Source: Bacteroidales bacterium UBA3824 (GTDB taxonomy: Bacteria > Bacteroidota > Bacteroidia > Bacteroidales > UBA3824). Taken from it: DNA of 5,609 bases. Below the pieces are notes generated by a model that was not told the origin of the DNA, made no database searches, and saw only the letters and a list, made by a program, of their open reading frames with translations. The first letter of the stretch is position 1. Every line of letters begins with the position of its first letter. Shown one piece after another: positions 1 to 4,781 of this stretch. Made by a program: the position numbers and the translations under genes. Location: assembly GCA_002393195.1 (NCBI GenBank), contig DGIK01000037.1:1-5609 (forward strand). The letters run 5' to 3'.

Positions 1-20
1 TTACTTCAATTACTTCAATT
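1..20. repeat. 9-bp tandem repeat, about 2.2 copies, at the left edge
   Basis: The unit TTACTTCAA occurs twice in a row, followed by TT. It lies directly before the first gene. Read in plus frame 1 it gives LLQLLQLLI and a TGA at 28-30 that overlaps the ATG at 27 as ATGA. Read in frame 2 it gives YFNYFNY and a stop at 23-25. Either could be the end of an upstream gene, but too little is visible to call that gene. Confidence 0.5.
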
Positions 21-26
21 ATTGAT

Positions 27-530
27 ATGAGCCTTTATCAATTGTCAAAACGGATAGACAAGCGTTACGCAGAAATGACGCCCAATCAGAAAGCATTGTC
101 GTTCATCGGCATCATCATTCTGATTGCGCTGCTTCTATTTTTGACGGGATGGATTATATTTTGCAATCAGCGACAATCCGACGACGTGGAGCATTACATC
201 AAGAAACTTGAGGAGTCAAAACAAAACTACTACCTCGCAACCATCGCCAACAGCAACCTTGAAAAAAAGTTGCAGGAAATGAGCCTGCGTCTTGCCGAGA
301 CCATCAACAACACCGTAGAACTTGAACGAATGTTGCACGAATTTGAAGCCGAAAATCTAAGCCTCGAAGAAATCCGCGATGCGTTAGAAAAAGGTCTCCG
401 CCGCACCAAAACACAATTGGACAATATGCAAGGCTCTGTAAATGCGTTGATTAACCAACGCGAAAAAACTCTCATCTACAACGAGCAAAAATTACTCCTC
501 GAAAAATCCGACACCCACGGCAAAAAATGA
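27..530 (+). CDS. Membrane-anchored coiled-coil protein of unknown function
   Basis: I do not recognise this 167-residue protein. Residues 1-24 are polar and basic (KRIDKR at 8-13). Residues 25-46 form one strongly hydrophobic membrane segment. Residues 53-160 are rich in Glu, Lys, Leu and Gln with no proline, which fits a long alpha-helical coiled coil. The basic N-terminus suggests that it lies in the cytoplasm and that the coiled coil is periplasmic, but this is inference from the positive-inside rule. There is no lipobox or cleavable signal pattern. The reading frame stays open to the left edge, so a start outside the window is possible. ATG 27 is preferred because it overlaps a possible upstream stop as ATGA and begins a sensible N-terminus. 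There is no Shine-Dalgarno site. A hairpin terminator follows within 10 nt, so this is probably the last gene of its operon. Scaffolding, division or envelope-complex roles are possible; none can be chosen. Confidence 0.75.
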   Translation: MSLYQLSKRIDKRYAEMTPNQKALSFIGIIILIALLLFLTGWIIFCNQRQSDDVEHYIKKLEESKQNYYLATIANSNLEKKLQEMSLRLAETINNTVELERMLHEFEAENLSLEEIRDALEKGLRRTKTQLDNMQGSVNALINQREKTLIYNEQKLLLEKSDTHGKK

Positions 531-537
531 AAAAACG

Positions 538-559
538 AGACACCTTACGGTGTCTTTTT
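538..559 (+). terminator. Rho-independent terminator of the coiled-coil gene
   Basis: GACACC (539-544) pairs with GGTGTC (549-554) across the loop TTAC, extended by A538-T555, and runs into five T at 555-559. It starts 8 nt after the TGA at 528-530. On the minus strand the same stem is followed after 3 nt by a run of T (A531-A535 on plus), so it may also act as a backup stop for transcripts coming from folD. Confidence 0.8.
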
Positions 560-564
560 AAACA

Positions 565-655
565 AAAATTTAAACGAATTTCTACGAATTAAAACGAATT
601 TTTCTACCGTATAAATAAAAATTCGTTTTAATTTTTTTTAATTCGTTTAAATTTT
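565..655. repeat. Long AT-rich imperfect inverted repeat with 10-bp-phased ACGAATT units
   Basis: Arm 565-603 is the reverse complement of arm 617-655. The outer 16 bp (565-580 with 640-655) and inner 17 bp (587-603 with 617-633) are perfect. They are separated by one symmetric 6x6 mismatch (581-586 against 634-639), and the loop is 13 nt (604-616). The left arm carries ACGAATT at 574, 584 and 594, exactly 10 bp apart. The right arm carries AATTCGT at 620 and 640 with a decayed copy at 630. It is noncoding and sits between two terminators in a convergent gap. It may be a dispersed intergenic repeat, a bent or cruciform-forming segment, or an RNA hairpin; the sequence does not decide. Confidence 0.85.
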
Positions 656-663
656 CGTTTCCC

Positions 664-684
664 AAAACGTCGCCGTAGGCGACG
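664..684 (-). terminator. Rho-independent terminator of the ffh-folD operon
   Basis: On the minus strand CGTCGCC (684-678) pairs with GGCGACG (674-668) around a TAC loop: a GC-rich 7-bp stem starting 4 nt after the folD stop. Only four T follow (667-664) before GGG, so the U-tract is short. The terminator at 538-559, which can also work on this strand, may add to it. Confidence 0.7.
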
Positions 685-688
685 AAAA

Positions 689-1555
689 TTAACGTTGTTT
701 GCCAGCCTTCAAAGTATTTTTGAGGAGCGAACAGATTGTCATTGGACCTACGCCGCCGGGTACGGGAGTTATGTAGGACGCAAGGGGCGCAACATTCTCA
801 AAATCAACGTCTCCGCAGAGTTTCCAGCCTGATTTGGTCTTGTCGCTCTTAACGCGGGTGGTGCCAACGTCGATGATGGCGCAGCCGGGTTTCACCATGT
901 CGGCGGTTACTAAGCCGGGCTTGCCGATAGCCGCAACAAGGATGTCGGCGGTTTTGGTGATTTCCTTGAGATTTTCGGTGCGCGAGTGGCATACGGTAAC
1001 AGTGGCGTCCACGCCCTTCTGACTCATCAGAATGCTCAGCGGACGACCAACAATGTTGCTGCGGCCTATGATGACGCAATGTTTGCCAGCTGTGGGGATG
1101 TTGTAACGCTTCAGCAAATCCACAATGCCCGACGGTGTAGCCGATACGAAAGTATCGAGACCGGCTACCAACCTTCCAAGATTGACGGGATGGAAACCGT
1201 CAACATCCTTCTTCGGGTCGATGGCTTCGATAACCTTCTGTTCGTCAATATGTTTGGGCAACGGCAACTGAACGATAAAGCCGTCCACATCGCTGTCGTC
1301 GTTGAGTTTTGCAACGGTTTTCAGGAGTTCGTCCTCGGTGATGTCGTCCTCAAAACGAATCAAAGACGATTTGAAACCGACCTCCTCACAGGATTTAATC
1401 TTGTGCGCCACGTAAGTCTCGCTGCCGCCGTCGTGTCCTACGAGCACGGCTGCAAGGTGCGGGGCGCGTCCGCCGTTGGCAATTATCTTTTTAACTTCCT
1501 CGGCAATCTCCTGCTTAATCTCCGTGGAAGTCTTCTTTCCGTCAATCAGTTCCAT
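689..1555 (-). CDS. folD: Bifunctional methylenetetrahydrofolate dehydrogenase / methenyltetrahydrofolate cyclohydrolase FolD
   Basis: This cytoplasmic enzyme oxidises 5,10-methylene-THF to 5,10-methenyl-THF with NAD(P)+ and hydrolyses that to 10-formyl-THF, the one-carbon donor for purine synthesis and initiator-tRNA formylation. At 288 residues it has normal FolD length. The N-terminal catalytic domain shows SETYVAHK with Tyr48 and Lys52 (the catalytic Lys of the family), QLPLP at 96-100 and [10 protein letters not shown] at 116-125. The Rossmann part shows GRSNIVGRP at 164-172, the family signature for dinucleotide binding. [10 protein letters not shown] at 264-273 is the C-terminal signature. 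All expected residues are present, so it should be active. The ATG is 6 nt after the ffh stop with no Shine-Dalgarno site or promoter between them, so it is the second gene of an ffh-folD operon. A GC-rich hairpin terminator follows the stop. NADP versus NAD preference cannot be read off safely. Confidence 0.98.
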   Translation of the reverse strand: MELIDGKKTSTEIKQEIAEEVKKIIANGGRAPHLAAVLVGHDGGSETYVAHKIKSCEEVGFKSSLIRFEDDITEDELLKTVAKLNDDSDVDGFIVQLPLPKHIDEQKVIEAIDPKKDVDGFHPVNLGRLVAGLDTFVSATPSGIVDLLKRYNIPTAGKHCVIIGRSNIVGRPLSILMSQKGVDATVTVCHSRTENLKEITKTADILVAAIGKPGLVTADMVKPGCAIIDVGTTRVKSDKTKSGWKLCGDVDFENVAPLASYITPVPGGVGPMTICSLLKNTLKAGKQR

Positions 1556-1561
1556 TTTGTA

Positions 1562-2893
1562 TTATCGTTTCATCTTAGACATAAGACCTGCGATGCGCCT
1601 TGCGCCGCCGCCCGACATCATCTTCATAATTTTGCGGGTTTCCTCAAACTGCTTGAGCAACCTATTTACAATGGACACATTGGAGCCAGAGCCTTCCGCA
1701 ATCCTGCGACGGCGGCTGCCGTTGATAATCTGCGGATTTTCGCGCTCCTCGGGTGTCATCGACATAATAATTGCCTCAATCTCCTTGAATGCGTCGTCAG
1801 AAATATCGAGGTTTTTGATAGCCTTGCCAACGCCAGGAATCATCGACGCGAGGTCTTTCAAGTTGCCCATCTTCTTGATTTGCTGAATCTGAGCAAGGAA
1901 GTCGTTGAAATTGAATTGGTCTTTGAGAATCTTCTTTTGGAGTTTCTTAGCCTCCTCCTCGTCGTACTGCTGCTGGAGTTTTTCGGCGAGAGACACGATG
2001 TCGCCCATACCGAGAATACGGTCAGCCATACGGGAGGGGTAGAAGATGTCGAGAGCGTCTATTTTTTCGCCCGTGGACACAAATTTGATGGGCTTGTCAA
2101 CAGTATAACGGATACTGAGCGCAGCACCACCACGTGTATCACCGTCGAGCTTGGTGAGGACAACGCCGTCAAAATTGAGCCTTTCGTTGAATGCCTTGGC
2201 GGTGTTCACTGCGTCCTGACCGGTCATGGAGTCAACCACGAAAAGGATTTCAGTGGGGTTGGTCTCCTTCTTGATGTTGGAGATTTCGTTCATCATCTCC
2301 TCGTCAACGGCAAGACGGCCGGCGGTATCGATGATTACTACATCGTTGCCGTTTTTCTTTGCCTGCTCGATGGCGGCCTTGGCGATTTTTACGGGGTTCT
2401 TGTTGCCCTCTTCGGTATATACCGGCACTTGGATTTGCTCGGCAAGCACTTTAAGCTGCTCGATAGCCGCCGGACGGTAAACGTCGCCCGCAACGAGCAA
2501 CGGCTTTTTTGACTTGTTTTTCTTGATGAAATTGGCAAACTTGCCCGAGAATGTGGTCTTGCCCGAACCTTGCAGACCTGCAATGAGGATTATCGCGGGA
2601 TTTGCCTTGAGGTTTACCTCGGTTTCGGAGGTACCCATGAGCGTGATGAGTTCGTCGTGGACGAGCTTTATCATCAATTGGTTGGGCTTCAATTCGCCTT
2701 GCACCTTGGCACCGAGAGCCTTCTCCTTTACCTTGTTGGTAAATTCCTTTACTATATTGTAGTTGACGTCGGCGTCGAGCAATGCCCTGCGCACCTCCTT
2801 CAACGCCTCCACGACGTTGATTTCGGTGAGTTTGCCCTCGCCTTTTATCATCTTGAACGATTGTTCAAGTTTCTCCGATAAACTTTCAAACAT
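1562..2893 (-). CDS. ffh: Signal recognition particle GTPase Ffh (SRP54 homologue)
   Basis: Ffh binds SRP RNA and the hydrophobic signal of nascent membrane proteins and, with the receptor FtsY, delivers ribosomes to the Sec translocon. The 443-residue length is normal. The N domain is residues 1-95. The G domain has the P-loop GLQGSGKT (106-113), DVYRPAA (137-143), DTAGR (189-193), TKLDGDTRGGAA (247-258) and STGEK (273-277), ending in RILGMGD (292-298). The M domain (about 320-443) contains the SRP-RNA-binding SRRRRIAEGSG (393-403) and helix KQFEETRKIMKMM (414-426). The C-terminal tail is short and basic with few methionines. The ATG at 2893 has an in-frame TAA upstream (2915-2917), so this start is firm. 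It is the first gene of an operon with folD and diverges from the cyclo-ligase gene. A TAAATTTG promoter element lies about 40 nt upstream. The SRP RNA gene is not in the window. Confidence 0.99.
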   Translation of the reverse strand: MFESLSEKLEQSFKMIKGEGKLTEINVVEALKEVRRALLDADVNYNIVKEFTNKVKEKALGAKVQGELKPNQLMIKLVHDELITLMGTSETEVNLKANPAIILIAGLQGSGKTTFSGKFANFIKKNKSKKPLLVAGDVYRPAAIEQLKVLAEQIQVPVYTEEGNKNPVKIAKAAIEQAKKNGNDVVIIDTAGRLAVDEEMMNEISNIKKETNPTEILFVVDSMTGQDAVNTAKAFNERLNFDGVVLTKLDGDTRGGAALSIRYTVDKPIKFVSTGEKIDALDIFYPSRMADRILGMGDIVSLAEKLQQQYDEEEAKKLQKKILKDQFNFNDFLAQIQQIKKMGNLKDLASMIPGVGKAIKNLDISDDAFKEIEAIIMSMTPEERENPQIINGSRRRRIAEGSGSNVSIVNRLLKQFEETRKIMKMMSGGGARRIAGLMSKMKR

Positions 2894-2932
2894 ATTGCTT
2901 TTGCTATTTTGGTATTATTTTTTACAATGCGG

Positions 2933-2966
2933 CAAATTTAATAATTTTTTTTGGGATTTCACGAAA
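2933..2966 (-). promoter_or_regulatory. Candidate promoter of ffh-folD (Bacteroidota type)
   Basis: On the minus strand TAAATTTG (2940-2933) matches the Bacteroides -7 consensus TAnnTTTG exactly. The -33 side is weaker: TTTC at 2966-2963, 22 nt away, instead of TTTG at 19-21 nt. The start of transcription would fall near 2926, giving a leader of about 33 nt with no Shine-Dalgarno site. Its footprint overlaps the divergent promoter at 2950-2981. Confidence 0.5.
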
Positions 2967-2981
2967 ATAATTGTAGATTTG
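2950..2981 (+). promoter_or_regulatory. Candidate promoter of the 5-formyl-THF cyclo-ligase gene (Bacteroidota type)
   Basis: TTTG at 2950-2953, a spacer of exactly 20 nt, then TAGATTTG at 2974-2981: a full match to the Bacteroides primary-sigma consensus TTTG-N19-21-TAnnTTTG. Transcription would start near 2988, leaving a leader of about 24 nt before the ATG at 3012. Confidence 0.6.
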
Positions 2982-3011
2982 TGGAAAAATATTTGAATAT
3001 CAAACCTCAAG

Positions 3012-3539
3012 ATGACAAAACACGAACTCCGCACCCAAATCCGCGCCGCAAAACGCCAACATTCACCGACACAACTTGCAGCATTTTCAAAAAATTTGTG
3101 CGACAAGATTTTGAATATGCCGATATATCAATCGGCTCACACCATATTATTATATAGCCCGCTGAATGACGAGGTGGATGTTTTTTTGATTGTTAATGAT
3201 GCGTATCGCAACGGCAAAACCGTCCTTCTGCCCAAGGTCGTGGGCGAGGATTTGGAATTGCGTATATATAAAGGTGTGGAATCGTTGGAGCGCGGGGCGT
3301 TTGGAATTTTGGAGCCGATGGGGGAAGTTTTTGATGATTTTGATACTGTGGATGTCGCCATCATTCCGGGCATGGCTTTCGACAAGGCAAATCACCGCCT
3401 CGGACGCGGCAAGGGATATTATGACAGACTATTGCCACGGCTAAAAAACGCTTACAAAATCGGCGTGTGTTTCCCGTTTCAGTTTTTAAACGAAATACCG
3501 AGCGAGGCGCACGATGTGGTGATGGATGAGATAAATTAA
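3012..3539 (+). CDS. ygfA: 5-formyltetrahydrofolate cyclo-ligase (methenyl-THF synthetase)
   Basis: This cytoplasmic enzyme uses ATP and Mg2+ to convert 5-formyl-THF (folinate), a stored and inhibitory folate, to 5,10-methenyl-THF. The 175-residue length is typical of bacterial members. The N-terminal helix KHELRTQIRAAKR (3-15) fits the family's basic start. YSPLNDEVD (48-56) is the substrate-side motif and FGILEP (97-102) matches the conserved G-x-x-EP turn. IPGMAFDKANHRLGRGKGYYDR (118-139) is the ATP-binding family signature. SEAHDVVMDE (164-173) is the conserved C-terminal HDxxxD segment; the protein ends just after it. An in-frame TGA at 2994-2996 makes ATG 3012 the first possible start. 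The gene stands alone, divergent from ffh-folD; FolD interconverts the same product, 5,10-methenyl-THF. The symbol is by homology to the E. coli gene (also called fau). No clear plus-strand terminator was seen after it. Confidence 0.95.
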   Translation: MTKHELRTQIRAAKRQHSPTQLAAFSKNLCDKILNMPIYQSAHTILLYSPLNDEVDVFLIVNDAYRNGKTVLLPKVVGEDLELRIYKGVESLERGAFGILEPMGEVFDDFDTVDVAIIPGMAFDKANHRLGRGKGYYDRLLPRLKNAYKIGVCFPFQFLNEIPSEAHDVVMDEIN

Positions 3540-3555
3540 TTATTGGGATATTCAA

Positions 3556-3597
3556 GAAAAAGGCGTTTGTTCCTATTTGCAACAGAAACAAACGCCT
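3556..3597 (-). terminator. Rho-independent terminator of the amidase gene
   Basis: An 11-bp perfect stem, AGGCGTTTGTT (3561-3571) with AACAAACGCCT (3587-3597), encloses a 15-nt loop. On the minus strand it runs straight into five T (3560-3556), 23 nt after the amidase stop at 3621. On the plus strand the stem is followed by AATATTG, with no T-run, so it would stop cyclo-ligase transcripts only poorly. Confidence 0.8.
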
Positions 3598-3620
3598 AAT
3601 ATTGTTAGTTGGAAAAAGAT

Positions 3621-4700
3621 TTATACTTCCTTGGTGATGTACTTGGCGCAAGCCCAGCCTTCAACGACAGCCTTGATGCGGAAGAGGTTTTCCTGCTGCT
3701 CGATGATGTTGAACTTGGTGCCGGCTTTGAGGTCGCTCACAAGGCGGCGCGATTTTTTGCAGTCGCTGTAGAGCATTGCATTGTCGGTCTTGAGCTCGCC
3801 GTCATACTCGCTGTCGGTGTTGTCCTGCTCGATAAACTCCTTGTCGATCCAGCCGGTGATTTCGTGGAGAATGTTGTACCATTCCTTGGAGTCATCCTGA
3901 CCGATGATGTAGATGTACGTGCCAGCCGCCATCGGGCTCGATTTGAGCGGAGCGGACGACGAAGGTCCTTGACGGAAATTGAGTTTTACCGTTGCCTTGC
4001 CTACCACGAGCGACGATGCAGCCGATTTGCTTACAGCATTCTGGAACAAATCGTTGATATTGACGGTAGAATTTTGGGCAAAAATCTCGTCCCTCAGAGC
4101 GTCGAGCGGGAACGCTGGGCCCGGGTCGCACTTACGTCCGGGGGCAATCTCCTCGTGTCCGAGTATTTCGATGATATTGTAAGCCTTGCAAATCGCCTTG
4201 CAGAGAGCCTTGACAGCCGCAATCTGCTCGTCGGTGTATTTGTACCAATAGGTCATCGTAGTTACGGCGTTGCGATGCTTGCCCGTGAACACCTTGCTGA
4301 GAGGTGTTGGGGTCTTTTTCTCCTTCTTCGCTTCCCACCAAGTGTAATACTGACCGTCGATTTTTTGGAGATAACCGGGGTTGCTAATCTCGATGCCGAT
4401 GGAAAGGCTGTTGTAGCCCGACCTGCCGCCATAGCTCGATGTGCCGGCATGGTACGCCCTGCGGTTGAGATCCACCATCTGGGTTATCGAACCGTCCTCG
4501 CTCACCACAAAGTGTGCCGACGTGGTGGCAGATGCCGACTTAAACAGATTGACCGTAGCCGAACCGCTTGCACCGGCGGTATAGTGTATTATTATGGCAT
4601 CTGGCGTGATGACTTTCTTCTTGTCGTAAGCGTGAGCCTCCACAAAGGGGTTTACCTTGTCGCCACTGCCACCTATGAGCCTGTTGTTTTTGATTTCCAT
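3621..4700 (-). CDS. N-acetylmuramoyl-L-alanine amidase (Amidase_2/AmpD fold) with two SH3-like domains
   Basis: A 359-residue zinc amidase expected to cut the bond between N-acetylmuramic acid and L-alanine in peptidoglycan or its fragments. Residues 1-205 are the catalytic domain. IIIHYTAG (37-43 and on) gives zinc ligand His39; SIGIEISNP has Glu104, the counterpart of AmpD Glu116; GHEEIAPGRKCDPGPAF (181-197) gives ligands His182 and Asp192 and catalytic Lys190. The full AmpD-type active site is therefore present. Residues about 231-292 are a bacterial SH3 domain (LNFRQGPSSSAPL at 240-252, closing with GWIDKEFI). Residues about 301-359 look like a second, more diverged one (closing with GWACAKYI). 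The N-terminus, MEIKNNRLIGG, has no signal peptide or membrane segment. An in-frame TAA (4722-4724) rules out a longer start. It follows the M18 gene on the same strand but has its own candidate promoter and terminator. Cytosolic recycling enzyme, phage-derived lysin, or protein exported by another route are all possible. Confidence 0.93.
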   Translation of the reverse strand: MEIKNNRLIGGSGDKVNPFVEAHAYDKKKVITPDAIIIHYTAGASGSATVNLFKSASATTSAHFVVSEDGSITQMVDLNRRAYHAGTSSYGGRSGYNSLSIGIEISNPGYLQKIDGQYYTWWEAKKEKKTPTPLSKVFTGKHRNAVTTMTYWYKYTDEQIAAVKALCKAICKAYNIIEILGHEEIAPGRKCDPGPAFPLDALRDEIFAQNSTVNINDLFQNAVSKSAASSLVVGKATVKLNFRQGPSSSAPLKSSPMAAGTYIYIIGQDDSKEWYNILHEITGWIDKEFIEQDNTDSEYDGELKTDNAMLYSDCKKSRRLVSDLKAGTKFNIIEQQENLFRIKAVVEGWACAKYITKEV

Positions 4701-4730
4701 GATATAGTTTTTGGTGTTGTTTTAATCAGC

Positions 4731-4762
4731 GCAATTTACTGAAAAAATTGATTATACGCAAA
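4731..4762 (-). promoter_or_regulatory. Candidate promoter of the amidase gene
   Basis: On the minus strand TTTG (4762-4759) is followed after 20 nt by TAAATTGC (4738-4731), a partial match to TAnnTTTG. Transcription would start near 4724, about 24 nt before the ATG. The surrounding gap is very AT-rich, so a chance match is possible. An AT hairpin (about 4741-4750 with 4759-4771) overlaps the spacer; it lacks a T-tract in the right place and is not called as a terminator of the upstream gene. Confidence 0.35.
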
Positions 4763-4781
4763 TTTTTTTTCATATTTTTTT

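Noticed and set aside
565..655. CRISPR array
   Set aside because: The repeat units are 7 bp at 10-bp spacing in inverted orientation, with no unique spacers and no cas genes.
565..655. Insertion-sequence ends or MITE with target duplication
   Set aside because: The arms form one hairpin with a 13-nt loop, and no flanking direct repeat was found; a small dispersed repeat remains possible but is not shown.
986..2512. 508-residue plus-strand open frame opposite folD and ffh
   Set aside because: It runs antisense across two highly conserved genes and their junction; the translation has no recognisable motif and is explained by the codon bias of the genes on the other strand.
2894..3011. Riboswitch (for example a THF-type) before the folate genes
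   Set aside because: Predicted leaders are only about 24-33 nt, too short for a known aptamer, and no paired structure stands out.
3609..4742. 377-residue plus-strand open frame covering the whole amidase gene
   Set aside because: It is an antisense shadow of the amidase, whose active-site residues are all intact on the minus strand; it would also have to be transcribed through the 3561-3597 hairpin.
4741..4771. AT hairpin as terminator of the M18 gene
   Set aside because: The stem is almost only A-T pairs, and no T-run follows it on the minus strand.
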